This document shows, piece after piece, positions 33,900-46,202 of a stretch of DNA of 64,000 nucleotides (its first letter is position 1; each line of letters begins with the position of its first letter). The position numbers were made by a program, and so were the translations under genes. The notes beneath the pieces were generated by a model. It saw nothing but the letters and a program-made list of their open reading frames with translations. It was not told the DNA's origin and ran no database searches. Source of the stretch: Amblyomma americanum (Eukaryota; Arthropoda; Arachnida; Ixodida; Ixodidae); NCBI RefSeq assembly GCF_052857255.1, contig NC_135497.1:192113485-192177484 (forward strand), in the 5' to 3' direction.

Positions 33900-35185
33900 A
33901 GTTTTGTCCGTAAAGTTTCGAGACTGACTTATGATTTCCCAAAATGATTTCCCAAAACAAATGTTGGAGTGCATGTGTAGCGCCATCTTTTCAGGCTAAC
34001 GTGAGCTATTTATGTTAATTGCTGTGGCAGCCGCTAGATGGCACAACATGTAAAAAGTACGTTGCCACTAGTGGTCTGCGCATTCTACTCTGAGCGAATG
34101 TGGAGAGATGAACGTTCACCTCGAACAGCGTGCGAACATAAAACTCTGAAGCTTGCAAAGACAGCCACACAGACGTATGAGCTCCTTCGTGACGCTTACG
34201 GCAACGAGACATTATTGCGGGTGTGTGTTTTCGAGTGGTCCAAGAGGTTAGTTTCTGGGAGAACATCGGTGGAAGACGACACGACGCAGGGGCGCCCTTC
34301 AACCTCACGGAATGAAAACAACGTCGCTCGGATCAGAGAAATCGTACAGCAAGACCGCACCATTACAGTCCGCATGCTATCAGACGCTTTTGACATTAGT
34401 AAGACAACATGCAACCAAATTTTGCGGGAGAACTTGGGGGAACGAAAGCTGAATGCCAGACCTGTGCCGCAATCCCTCACACAGGACCAGAAAGACACGC
34501 AGGCATCAGTGAGCGCTGAATTGCTCTCCGAGGCAGAGAAGTATGCTGCATTCGTCGAGAGCATCATTGCTGAAGACGAAACATGGTGTTTTCAATACGA
34601 TCCTCAAACAAAGAGGCAGAGCGCCGAATGGCGGTCCACAAGCTCTCCGTCGTCGAGAAAGATGCGGCGACAGAAGACCAAAACAAAGACGATGCTGATA
34701 GTTTTTTTTTTTTATACCAGAGGTGTCATACACCACGAGTTCGTCCCACAGGGACAGACGGTTAATCAGGAGTTTTATATCCGCGGGCTCCAACACGTGC
34801 GTGATGCACTGCGACGCCGACGCCCTGACTTATGGGCATCTGGACAATGGAGCTTTCTCCACGACAACGCCAGGCCGCACACTATTCTCAGCGTTTCAAA
34901 ATGTCTTGGCAAGCACAGCATTACTGTACTTCCCCATCCGCCATACTCGGCTGACCTCCCCCATGCGATTTTTTCCTGTTTCTTCGTGTGAAGAGAGCCC
35001 TGAAAGGTCTCTGAATGGGGAGCGTGGAGGCCATTCAAGACGTCACGACAAAGGAGCTACAGCCCTGCCAAAAGAAGCGTTTTCCATCTGTTTTAAAGAC
35101 CTCAAGAAGCGTTGGAAGCTTTGTATTGACTGCAAGGGAGACTATTTCGAAGGGGTGCTACACAAATGATTTCAATGTGCGGAGA
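33900..35185 (+). pseudogene. Degenerate mariner transposase
   Basis: The likely original start is the ATG at 34108 (EQRANIK follows in that frame). Reading then needs a frame change near 34145 to KTATQTYELLRDAYGNE, RPSTSRNENNVARIREIV and the helix-turn-helix TVRMLSDAFDISKTTCNQIL. The first Asp (EDETW) is at 34575 and the second (HDNARPH) at 34863. A second shift near 34958 brings CDFFLF, the third Asp, into frame at 34967. A third shift near 35070 recovers the C-terminus ending KGDYFEG. All three catalytic Asp codons survive, spaced as in D,D34D mariners of the irritans type. A possible left terminus (TTTGTCCGTAAAGTTTCGAG, near 33902) has no right partner, so the 3' end is truncated. Confidence 0.85.
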
Positions 35186-36533
35186 ACTTGTTTCCCCCCT
35201 CCATTTCGATGCGGCGCATCATCACCATCGTGCGTCAGGACAGCACCGGCTGGGAGAGGAGGAAATTCTCCCTCATGGGGGAAGCGAAAACAGCGACGGT
35301 AGCGCCACCTTGAAGGTTACGCGAAATTCCGCGGAACCGGGGAGGGTCTCTTCAGGATCCGGCCAGCGTCAAGGCCGGTTGCAGCCGCATGCTCTCGTCA
35401 TCCTTCGCGGCAGGCGCACGGAGATCCGTTGTGCCTTGCCGCTGGACTTCTGGTTCCAGGAAGCGAAGAGAGCGCGGCAAAAGCGCGCTCTCGGCACCTT
35501 CCCCAGTAAATGCTCGGGGATGGGTCTGCCCAAAGAATGCGGCGCGCACGGGAAGACCCGGCCGCCATTATCGGCGCATACAAATGTTCGCCGCCGATAC
35601 CTCCGAAGTCGCGCCCCTGCCCCAGCCGGTAAGTCGGAAGTCCTTCTTACGTAGCCTTCTATTTCCGAGGAATGCCTCGTTGATGTTGTGTAGCTAGTAT
35701 GGCCCGCTCTGTGTATTAATTGCAAGTGTAATATATAGCATATGAGTATTCACGCTTTGTCGTCCCTTCCTTTTGTTCCCGCGAGCACGAACCCCTCCGC
35801 GGTTAGCGAGCGGGAACGCTGCATCCGCAGAGTAGGAGTGCGGGGGCGGAAGGCTGACGACCCCTACCCCCCATATTTTCACAAACGTTAAACGCATTTT
35901 TTAATGGGCTCAGTGTCGGAACGAGCCGGTATTTTCAGAAATTTTCGCCACGTGCCTCTAGTTTCATAGCCCGTCTAAATTTGAAAGAGCTAAGTGAATA
36001 AAATTTTGTTCCTTTGCCGCGCAGTGGAGTCAACTCCAGTGATTAAGATGGCGAAATTCTGATGATGATGATGACATATTTGTTAACAATTGCAACATTG
36101 AGTAGTTTATGATGCAAGGCTATTTGGCTTGCGCTGTAGTCCGTGTTCTCTATTTTTCGTATTTATTGGTGGTTTCGGGTTTCTTTTCTTAAACTATGCC
36201 TTATGTTCACGATCCTTTTAGTACCCATGGTGCCTGGTGATATCATCGGTACGCCAAGGTAGTTCCTATAGGTTGTGCAGGTAGACCGGGCACACCAACT
36301 GTACTGGCGAATACTACATGTGAAGCATTCCTTGTTTTTGTCAGGCCAATAAATTTCAAAGAGCCAGAATCTTTACCAGTATGTTAATCATAATTCCATA
36401 ATTCATTACAGGTATCGCAGCATACCTGCTGCGTGCAGAAGTTTGTATGAAAAGACTCTCCACCGGCCACGAATAGAAGGAAGGAAAAAGGAAAGGTTGG
36501 GAGGTTATCGTGTATTGGTAACTTGTTCCCAAG
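35186..36533. other. No gene recognised
   Basis: GC-rich 35200-35660 has several overlapping ORFs on both strands with no domain. A local inverted repeat, AGAGAGCGCGGCAAAAGCGCGCTCTC, sits near 35467. A (GAT)n-like GATGATGATGATGA is at 36061. Confidence 0.35.
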
Positions 36534-36535
36534 TT

Positions 36536-36631
<96 letters not shown>

Positions 36632-36856
36632 TCCTTCTTTCTTTCTTTCTTTCTTCTTTTCTTTCTTTTGTTCTTTCTGTCTTTCTTTCTTTCTCACTTC
36701 CTTCCTTTCCTTCTTACTTTCTTGCTTGCTTTCTTATTTCCTTCTTTCTTTCGATTTCCTTTGTTTCTCACTTTCTTGCTTTATTTCTTTCTTTCAATTT
36801 CTCTCGTTCTTCTCTCTTTCTCTTTCTTTTTCTTTCTTTCTTTGTTTCTTTCTTGG
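36534..36856. repeat. (CTTT)n microsatellite
   Basis: About 25 near-perfect CTTT units from 36534 to 36632, then a degenerate CT-rich continuation to about 36856. The poly-Phe/Leu/Ser and poly-Lys/Glu ORFs across it are artefacts. Confidence 0.95.
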
Positions 36857-39800
36857 AGACAATTTCTACAACTTACCTAAGAAGGTATAGCAAAAGGCAA
36901 GCACTGTGTCGCAGTTGATAATGCAGTACATTTGCTTTTTCCGTTCCGGCATTGTTTGTTTGATTTCTCCAGTCTGCGCACTAGACAGAAAATCTCGCAA
37001 CAAAAACTTATCAGCCCGTCTAACTGTATGACGCTTACCTTTTTTTTTCGTTTTAACGTCTTTCTATTCACTTGCATCCGCTCAAGTTTTCGCCGTGCCG
37101 ACTTAAGACGTAAAGGTGCAGCTCTCGAATCTATAATTAAGTTTGAGGTAATAGAGCGACTAACGAGTGAGGCAACGTATAAGACCTATGCGGAAAACGC
37201 ATACTTTCGCCTCTGGCCCGCTAATGAGAACGAGTTTCTTCGTTTCAGCCACAGAAAGGAGAAAAACGGCGTAAAATTTCAAAGCGTAAGTAATGTGCGG
37301 AACCGAATAAGAAAAACTAAATATTTCTCTTGTAATTGAGTTTGGCGCGAGCGAAAATATATGACGAAGGAGATTGGCTAGACAGTTTGCCTCATTTGTC
37401 TTTCTCCGTTCCGAAGATTCCCCCTATAGCCTGTGCCTCCTTTTACACTCTTCTCAGTCTTGACGTTTTGCTTTCTTGCTCGATCTAACTGGAAGCGTGC
37501 TCTGATTAGAGGCAATTTTAGGCTGCTAAATTCAATAATGGAATGCATTTAGGAAAAGACGGAGACCCACGTTGAAAGGTAAAATTGATGGAATGCCTCT
37601 TCTTTTTCCCGCTCTCTTACCATTCTCGGCTCCCGTTGAGGTCGCAGACTTGTTAATCGCGCGCGCCACGTCCTGAGGAAATCTCACCCAATTGAAAATT
37701 GTCCGCACGCTGAGAGCGGGGCTAAAGCTTAGCGGACCTGGATAGCCCAGGTGAACGTCCTAGTATGCCATTCGTATAAGTGTGACTAACCGCATCATAA
37801 CGTGGATACGGAATATTGTATATTTCCGTCGCCTAGGATGCGTTAGAGGTGAGTAATCAATAGGTCCTTACATACGGCTCCCAGAGCGATAAATACCAAA
37901 CTCAGTTTGCTTTACTTGCTGACAACTAGAAAATTGCTTCCAGTTTGTGCTGTTCTATTTTGAATTCATATTGGCTTCCTAAGCGCCCTATCAAACTGTA
38001 TTAATGTTCCATGTAATCATTCGTGTGCTTCTTCCGTATACCGCGAATTTTTATTATTGCTCACAACTTCGCTTCTTACTCATGCGACTGACTGCGCTTC
38101 TCCTCATGCTTGCTTTTTCTGAAAACATTGGTACAACCTACTTGATATGCTGTGTATTTTGTCGGTACATGTTTGCAGATTCTACATCTCTCAACATAGC
38201 AATAAAAACTGATTGAATGGTCGACAGGAAGAACGGGGATTTCTAGCAGTTACAAAAACCGAGCTTGCACTGGAGATTCTACCAACACTAAGGCAGCTTA
38301 CAAACCATTCCTTTTCAATAGGCCCGCAACAGAAGACTTCGTATATGGAGGGTTATATAAAATGAAGTCGGATCCAAAATAGGCGCTAAATTTCATTGCT
38401 TCTGGCTCATATTGAGGCAGGAGACCTTCAGAAACACTGACTTTATTCCTCTTTTATGTGACTTGAATTACAGAGCTTGCTTGTGCTCTGACCTGGAGCC
38501 AGTGTTTAGCTTCGAGAGATTATTCACTTCTGCTACCACTCGCTGCCATTACCGACCACTGTTAACAATAGCTTGAGTACTGCTGCACGAAGTTATGTTT
38601 CTAAAAATATCTGCATACTGACATTCCTCAGGCTTGCCGATGTTTTAAGTGGACTCTGTGTTCCGACATGTGTTAGCCATAATTTGGCGGCATGGGAAGG
38701 TTGTGCGCGCTAAACGAGTCTTATGTTCGAAAAACAACAGGATTCTTTCCCCCACGTTCTTTAGATGTGGCTTGAAAATCTGTAACCTAAAGACTTGAGT
38801 AGTTTTGTTCTTTTCATTGTGCCAACTATTTAAAGCAACCCAGCTTGGTATTGATTTGCTGCTCTATTAAACTCCTGGATGAGAAAATCTAAAACGTTGT
38901 ACGAAACATATCACGCAAGCAGGATTTTCTTTACATAAAGGCACCTTCTTCCAGCAAATATTACTGGTAATGCTTTCTGTAATCCTGTTCAGAATAATTT
39001 TCCCACGAAAAACACTGTCCTCCTCAAGTTTTCTTTTTTTTTAACCAGCTTATTCTCGCATTTGTGGCTACGTCCACATTTCGCTAGGAACGCTTTCTTG
39101 CACGAGTGGCAAGAATGGCTGTAATATGAACAATAATTCTCACAGCGTAGCTGGAGCAACTTTGCACTCTCAGCTGCCAAAAATTCAGCGTTCTTATTTT
39201 GTTTTGAGATGATGAACTCTGTTTTATGCTCGTTAGAATGTTCCACCACCATGGAAAAATTGCCTAAGTGATTCGAGAGATATTCTGGGAATTGTGCCGT
39301 GTTCGTAAGGTGCTGTTCGCTCTTTTAGCTTATTAGCATCAAATGTTTGCTATTCCTTTTGATTCAATGTATAACTTTTTGAATTATCACCTTAAATCTT
39401 GTCTTTCTCTTTCTTGCGCTGTTCTTCTCTACACCCCCCCGTTCGTCTTCATACGAAACTCAACTGTCAACTATTGTGCCCTGGCCACGTTTTAGCAGTT
39501 TCCTCCTATCAGCTGCACTGTGCGCAACGCACCTTTTTAGTGCACACAACTGTGCGCGACACATGCTCGTACTAATGATAGCGTAACCTGCTTCTGATCA
39601 TATCCTGAAGAAATTATTTTTGTGTGCAAACTTCTTTTGCTAACTTTTTTTAAAACGGTACACCATGACGGACCACTGCTCGAGAGAATAACGCAGCGTG
39701 GTTATCTAAGCAGTTAGTGGAACGTACGAAATCGTTGCGCAGTGTGTAAGCGAGGCCACAATTTTTGGAAAATGCCAGCCTAAGAAATAAAGGAGATTTG

Positions 39801-40372
39801 CGGCGCTGAATAACAATACGCCTTTGCTTGTGTAAGGCGCGTTAAGAAAAAAACATTGGGCGTACATTTTTTCATAGGGCATTTCTCATCTTGCGCACCA
39901 TTTCTCAAGTTCGCGAAAAAAAATATAGTATGATAAGGCAATGAACTCACGTTTAGGGCATGCGCTTTCCATGTGCCATCGCATTTCAGAAGCGAAAACC
40001 TGGCAGAATATGGGAAATGACAGGAATATCCTTGTTCATTGCAGCTTCTTGTTTTTATCTATAAAGAAGCTTGTATGAGTATCGACATATCATGAATTGC
40101 TAAGTGTGCTTGTATGTCACTCATAGTGCCAAGCGTTTTTCTGAGATTCCCAAATGTTGGATGCATTCTCCCAAACAGGGCTGGTGTTTCTTTCTTTAGA
40201 TGCACAATCAAGAAAATAAAAACTGCCTTTCTGATTAACTGAAAGGCCCTTTTTGTTTGCAGCCTCGTAATAACCTTTTTCTCTCTTTTTTTTTCGCGCA
40301 ATGTAGGCTGAAGGTGAAACATGCACGACAATATAGATGGTATTTTGTATGTGAGTGCTAGCTAAACGGAGG
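36857..40372. other. No firm gene in 3.5 kb
   Basis: AT-rich DNA. ORFs at 36932-37339 plus and 40059-40331 minus have no domain. One small Cys-rich minus ORF is listed separately. I see no clear inverted repeat or SINE. Confidence 0.35.
38989..39252 (-). CDS. Small Cys-rich ORF, unrecognised
   Basis: The 87-codon ORF has its own ATG in a reasonable context (TTCCATGG). It has six cysteines in the second half (RCENYC...SCHSCKKAFLAKCGRSHKC) and a basic tail. There is no signal peptide, and codons end mostly in A/T, unlike the firm exons here. It could be a chance ORF or a zinc-finger fragment. Confidence 0.2.
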   Translation of the reverse strand: MVVEHSNEHKTEFIISKQNKNAEFLAAESAKLLQLRCENYCSYYSHSCHSCKKAFLAKCGRSHKCENKLVKKKENLRRTVFFVGKLF

Positions 40373-41054
40373 ATATGCCGGGTGTTTCACCTAAGATAAT
40401 CTGCAATCTTTAAAACTAGGATTTTTGAGTTAGAAGGGAGTTTTTTTTTTCGCCATAGCACTGTCAGCGGTGCAGCGCATCAGAGTACAGCTATGACGGG
40501 CAGGCAAGTAGGCTGGTTAAGTAATATTAAGTAAAGTTAACTGCTTGTTAACTTCTAGCTATTATTGCTGGTCTCATTTTTTTAGAGGCGCGTAGGCCGA
40601 CATAAGCAATATTGATATCTTTTTTAGAATTTCGATAACATAGCTACTCTAGGCGCTGTGGCCCAGCAAATTTTGGCTATTTCGGCGAGTTGCATGCACT
40701 GGAGGGGTTGTTTTGCGTGCAAGCTTCTCGAAAGCGCACGTGTTTTGGCGTGATGTAACCACAGTTTGTTGGGTCACAGCGCCGAGAGTAACTGCGTTTT
40801 CGACATTATAAAAAAAACTGATATGGATTTACTTACGGTGGGCTACACGTCTCTCAGCAAATAAGGAGACTAACGGTAATAGTTAAAAATATTACTCAGT
40901 ATAAGTTAACCACCCTACTAGTTACCACGCCTTAGCTGCATTCTGATGCGCTACACCACTGACAGTGACATGTCCTAAACAGAGCTCGTCTAGCTCAGAA
41001 AGCCTGTTTTAAAAAAAATTTGCAGAACATCTTAGGTGAAACACCTGGTATATG
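40373..41054. mobile_element. MITE, GGTGTTTCACCTAAGAT termini
   Basis: ATATGCCGGGTGTTTCACC...AAGAT at the left is inverted at the right as ATCTTAGGTGAAACACC...TATAT, giving terminal repeats of about 25 bases with two or three mismatches. Inner blocks also pair (CGCATCAGAGTACAGCT near 40466 with its complement near 40940), so the whole 680-bp element can fold back. It has no transposase. Confidence 0.8.
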
Positions 41055-44000
41055 TTTCCACCACTGCGTGCGACAGAACCTACCACTGGCAGCATCAGAT
41101 TTTTTTTTTTTGGGGGGGGGGAACTTTTGTCTGCACAAACGTTTCTATTGCTTTCGATTCATAGTTTAAGAACAACAGGGTGCATAGTGTAGCCCACAAA
41201 TGTTTTAAAGGGACACTGAGGACAAATCAATGAAACGGTTGTTCGTAGCAGAAATCAATTTACAGCCTCGTTGTGGCTGTGTTGACGTTTGTCGGGACGC
41301 TTACGGCGCACTTATTGGGGGAAATGATTTTCCCGCCACTCAATTCATTCTCGCGACGCCAAGAACTCTGTGGTCACCACTCGGAAGTGAATAACAATAT
41401 AGCGTAGCCCCATGAATCCGCGTCCCCAAAAATGTCTTGACAGCAGTTTTCTTGCGAAAAGAGCGGGTAATGGCGACACCTTCATTTCATTTATTCACTT
41501 TTTGTAGCTTATAAAAGGTACCTTTTTAGTGCAATTAGTATCTCTGTCATTAGAACGCGATAATCTTCGGACACCGAACTGAAGGTTAGTTGTGTTGCAC
41601 ACTCTGTGTTCCCATCTTTGAACTAAAGTTTTGTGTCATTTGTGTATTCAACTAGTGCAGCGAAATATTCCTAACATGAATCGGTGTCAAGATTTTTTTT
41701 TTATGGCATGGTTTTAATTCTCAGTTCCTCTTTTCTCAAGGAAGTCTGTGTGTGTTCACAGTCGTATTTCTTATGTCCACCCAAGGCAAGAAAGCAATTG
41801 CCGTTAGTCTCGTGGCCGTTAGTATCGTCTGAAATCTGACAAGCAGTGCTCGCAGGTGCAGCGGCAATCTTTCTTCTTCTGTTCCCTGAATGCGCACTTC
41901 TTTGAGGAGGTGTACAGGGGTGAAGAAGTTTATTGAAATCATCGGTATCACGTCAGTATCAAACTAACTGAGAGGCGGATGAACAGCTCGGAGCGAGGAA
42001 GACATAGCGACGCCGTGCAGGAAGCAATGAGTTGCGAAGGCGACCAGTGAACCTCTTCTGGCGAATACCACGCATCTTTCCGTTATTATTACCGTGCACC
42101 GTATCTAACGCTCGTGAAATTAAAGTCCGGGCCGAACAATGCACGCACTTTTGTTCCCGTCCTCATCTCTCGTTCTGTAACAAGGTTGCAGGCGCGTGGC
42201 GGCACCTGCGGAAATTCACGCTCGAAACGAGTGCGTTCGGCTCCCCGAGGAGATGGGCCGCAAAACAAATAAGCTGAGGGAGCATATTCAGCGCCGTCAC
42301 TGCCTTCGCGAAACAGCGCCCCCCTCCGCTCCCCTTCCCCCTTACCGCATCCCATCTCAACTCGCAATCCCTCACTTGCTATTACCCCTCTTATTCATCG
42401 CTGCCTAGCGTATTCAAGCCTCTGTGCCTCTTTCCTCGCCGCCTAACGCACGCGCACACACGAACGCGCACTCGGCGCTTGCGATTCGGAGCCACTCTCG
42501 CCCAAGGCTAGCTCCCCCAAAGCGGGGACAGCCAGAGCAGATCGCTCGCTAATTGGTGGAACAGTCGGCGCACTTCGCATTTCCATCACAAAGGCAGTAA
42601 GCCACAAAGTTTCGCTCTTCCCGACGCCAGTTCGCGCTGTCGTAGGCCTAAAAATCAAACGATGGCGCTCGCGCGCTTTCACGCGGTAGGGAGGGGTGAT
42701 TTGAACGCGATTCCTTTCACCCTGCGCATTGTGGGTTTCGATTTTGTGCTCCCGTCGCTGCGCCGCGGTTGCAGCAGCCCTTCTCCCGCGAGCCGAATCG
42801 CGCGTCGTTTGCCTATAGTTTTCTTTTCTCGAATGGAGCACAGAACACGACGCTCTGCCCGCACCGGGGAAACTTAATAATTCTCTCAAATATATTCTTC
42901 ATGTCTTTGCTCTTTCGCAGGTTGTAAAAATTAGACACCTGCCTCGTGGAACTCCGAATGTGCGTAGAGGAGCCTAGGTGAGCTTAACTTTCGGACGGCA
43001 AGAAAAAGAGACAAAGAATGTGGCGCTAACGAATGTGATCGGGAGAGATAATTTTAACTTGGTTCTAATTGGAGGAAACGCAGGAAGACGCGATCGAGAT
43101 GCGCGTATAATGCTCGAGATCACGAGCAGTGTGGCCGAAGGCGTCTCTTGGGATGCGAGCCTTCTTTTGAAGTGCAAAGGATGCTTTCGACATTGGCTCA
43201 AGTCGAGACGGAGAAGTTCGGAGGTGCGTGAGAGGAACTTGAGTGCATGGTTGAAACATCACGGGCTTGTGCGCGAAAGAAAGTTTCGAGCTCATTAGGA
43301 GAGTAGAGCACTTGACGGCGTTAATCGTGGGTGCGCCCCTGCCACCGCCTCGTTTCTTGAAGGAAGTGACGCCTTTCATTGAGCACTTCGAAACTTTAGG
43401 AATAAGCGCTCAGTTATGCGGCGGGAAGTTGCGTACCCTTACGCGCACTGTCTTTTTTCTCTGCTTTGTTACTAGGTATTAAACACGAGCTGAAGCTGAA
43501 CGCACACGCTGATTGTTCCTTGGCTTGATATCGCCGTCTACTCACGCCGAAAGAAGACCCACTAGAACTTCCCTCTTGTCACAGGGCCATTTGTATACTT
43601 CTCCCGACGCGTAACTCTTAACGCGCACATTTTAACGTCCATTTTGTGCGTCCGTTTATCTTGGCTGGCTATTCCGTGTCGCCATCGCCCTTTTGCGCAA
43701 ATGCTTCGAACAAGACAAGGATACGTTTAGCAAATAGCTGCGAGTATATATCTGACGATAAGCGACCGTATCAGCAGCGAAAATTATATTTATCTTGCCT
43801 GCAAGCGCGCCTGAGTGGTCTCTATGCGGGCTAGTTGATCACCATTTCAAGGTACTGCAGTATTGTGCACGGGGCATCTAGAGGCTCAATTTTTCGTCCA
43901 GAACAACTAAAGCTTCAGTATGACTAGTGATGTTCAATGAGCACGAGCTTCTGAAAAGTGTAGTGTAACGTTTCTCGAAGTCTGTAGTTTTGAGACTATC

Positions 44001-44341
44001 TTGACTTCCCAGTTTACGAGGCTAAGACCCAACAAAGCCGCTGATCTGGCACACTCTCTATGTGCGGGGAGCCGGCGCGATTAAATCGGCTATTCGGGCC
44101 GCTACTGATTACAAGTTTGAGCGTCCGAAAACTGACCTTGGAACCCGGCAATTGCTTACAATAAAAAATGCGAAAACGCCCGTGTGTGCACTGAACCTTC
44201 AGTGCACGTTAAAATCCAAGCTAGTGCTGAGCTTTTCAGTACGAGCTGGCAATAGCTTTGGTGCGCAAAAAGAAAAACAACTCTACCGTTTGCTGCTGGT
44301 GAGTGTTTCTCACAAGCGGAGTAACGCGCTAAACCACTGAA

Positions 44342-44349
44342 TATAAAAG
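44342..44349 (+). promoter_or_regulatory. Possible TATA box
   Basis: TATAAAAG followed by a G run lies about 30 bases upstream of an open frame at 44374-44610. Spacing suits a core promoter, but no initiator or transcript evidence is available. Confidence 0.25.
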
Positions 44350-44373
44350 GGGGGAGTCGAGAACAGCTAGTAA

Positions 44374-44610
44374 TTGTTACGGACAGCTTTGATAGTCAGC
44401 GTCCCCGTGGCCGTTTGCCTGAATGCCCGAGCAGTCAGCGCTCCTGCCAACCCGTCCCCCTGCGGCGAGAGCGTTATAAATAGCCCAGGCACGCCCACTG
44501 TGCTGCCGAGGCTGCGCAGGGCGAGAGGATGTAAGCGGACGGAGGCCCCGACTGCGTCGCTCACTGCGTTTCCTGTCCGGCACTCTTCCTGCATGCAGAA
44601 GGACTGCTAA
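44374..44610 (+). CDS. Secretion-like ORF without an ATG
   Basis: The frame is open from a stop near 44370. It reads a hydrophobic stretch (ALIVSVPVAVCLNARAVSA) that looks like a signal peptide with an AVSA cleavage site. A 55-residue Pro/Arg/Thr region with four more cysteines follows, to TAA-free TGC TAA at 44606-44611. No ATG precedes the hydrophobic part, and the minus strand is open in two frames. It may be a dead copy, an exon, or chance in GC-rich DNA. Confidence 0.2.
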   Translation: MLRTALIVSVPVAVCLNARAVSAPANPSPCGESVINSPGTPTVLPRLRRARGCKRTEAPTASLTAFPVRHSSCMQKDC

Positions 44611-45507
44611 CATGCGGCGTCAGAAATGAACCGTGTAGAGACACTGCGGACAGCTGGGCTAACGAGGAGACAAAAGCTGCAAAAGCACGATGATGTCCGG
44701 AAAACGCAGCCATCCAACATTTTTTTTTCCATTTCTTTTCCTCATTTATGAAGAGGAAGTGCTGTACTGCGGGAAACGCTCTTTTTTTTTTGGAGGGGGG
44801 GGGATATTCGAAGACAGAAGGAATGCGGTAGGCGTAGAACGAGACGCAGATGTGTGCGTCGTACTACTAATGTGTTTTCTTATTTTCATGGAATATCCGA
44901 CAACGTCGAAAAAAGGACAACTGAAAAGAAATGTTGCAAACTAGGAAGGAGAAGGTTGGTTAGCACAGAGTGAAATAAACGTAGTAGGGGCTCCATTCGT
45001 AGGGGCTCCGCTCAGGGCTGTTCATTGCGAGTGGGGCGCAGCGTCCGAGACAACTTCTCCGAGAGATGTACTAAGGGCGTTTTTGATGAGTGAGAACTCG
45101 ATAGCGTCAAGATTATCATTCTACAGAAAATCCGGCGTCGTCGGCGTCGGTTGCGGCGTTGTGAGAAAAAAAAAATGGTCCAGGGTAGGGTGGCCCTTAT
45201 GGTCGCAGGTGGAAGGGGCCAGTTCAAGTGACGATTGGTCGCGAGAGATTGCTTGGGAAGAGCAACCAGGATCTCTCAAGCCAATCGGTGGCAGCACCTG
45301 CCATCTCAGACCAGTGGCGCATCACTTTACCGCTTTTCCGCTGCGTCAGCAGTGGTGTGAAGAAGACCCCCAGCGATCTACGAGTGTAAACAGCTTCGTC
45401 GTCGTTGGCGTCGGCGCATGATCATCTTCATTTCAGTAGTATTAGTTGGTGAAGACGACGATGTGCAGTGCACAGAGCCAGAGAGTTTATATTAGTTCCA
45501 TAAAAGT

Positions 45508-45742
45508 TTAGTTTAGTTTATGGGGTTTAACGTCCCAAAGCGACTAAGGCTATTAGAGACGCCGTAGTGAAGGGCTCCGGGAATTTCGACCCCCTGGGGT
45601 TCTTTAACGTGCACTGACGTCGCACAGTACACGGGCCTCTAGAATTTCGCCTCCATCGTAATTCGACCACCGCGGCCGGGATCGAACCCGCGTCTTTCGG
45701 GCCAGCAGCCGAGCGCCGTAACCGCTCAGCCACCGCGGCGGC
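45508..45742 (-). mobile_element. tRNA-derived SINE with exact target duplication
   Basis: The element is flanked by a perfect 14-base duplication, AGTTCCATAAAAGT, at 45494-45507 and 45743-45756. The minus strand begins GCCGCCGCGGTGGCTGAGCG, a tRNA-like A box, with a GGTTCGATCCC B box further in. The conserved body follows (ACTGTGCGACGTCAGTGCAC) and then a TAAACTAAACTAAACT tail at the left end. It is a complete copy inserted by LINE-type target-primed reverse transcription. The 69-codon ORF inside is not a gene. Confidence 0.9.
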
Positions 45743-45829
45743 AGTTCCATAAAAGTGTTAGTTCATGAAGGCGATGTGAAATGCACAGCGCTGGAGTGTG
45801 TTGCAGCTTAACGCGAGGTGTGATTGGCT

Positions 45830-45945
45830 GCGGCGATAGCTTAGTGCTCTTGTGTAGTGGCCAGTGAAACTGATCTGTTCGCGGCGCCGCGGGTTGGAAT
45901 CCCAGTCGCGTCAGTATTTATTTAATATATTTATTTCTATATGGT
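45830..45945 (+). mobile_element. tRNA-derived SINE, second family
   Basis: GCTGCGGCGATAGCTTAGTG...GCCGCGGGTTGGAATCCCAG has A-box-like and B-box-like motifs, followed by an A/T-rich tail (TATTTATTTAATATATTTAT). It lies 75 bases from the previous SINE but is unrelated in its body. Confidence 0.55.
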
Positions 45946-46202
45946 TTGCCCAAGGTCACACTCAAGGTCAAGCTTCACACAAACAAACTGGGTGAGCGTG
46001 TTTCACCTCGTAAAATAGCGCCTTCGCGTTAGGACGAAAACGATTTTTCTTCCTCCTACAAAGCGTGCTCTGTTACATGATGATGCTGAGCGGGGCGAAG
46101 CTTGCTAAACGAAAAGAAAAAAAATAAATCTCGCTTATGTTCTGAAATATTAACAACGTTTAGAGCACGCACCTTCGCGCGCGAATATTAATGGCAGGAG
46201 GA

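Larger units (their letters stand above)
41055..45507. other. No firm gene; GC-rich patch at 42.2-42.9 kb
   Basis: A possible start of another dispersed repeat, TTTTAAAGGGACACTGAGGA, is at about 41202 without a visible mate. The CpG-rich patch 42180-42870 has many overlapping ORFs in all frames and could be a promoter island or repeat. The 106-codon ORF at 42978-43298 lacks an ATG and a domain. See the separate entries at 44342 and 44374. Confidence 0.35.

Noticed and set aside
34015..34796. Minus-strand ORFs across the mariner
   Set aside because: Shadows of the transposase frame.
36356..36918. Poly-Phe/Leu/Ser and poly-Lys/Glu ORFs
   Set aside because: Produced by the CTTT microsatellite.
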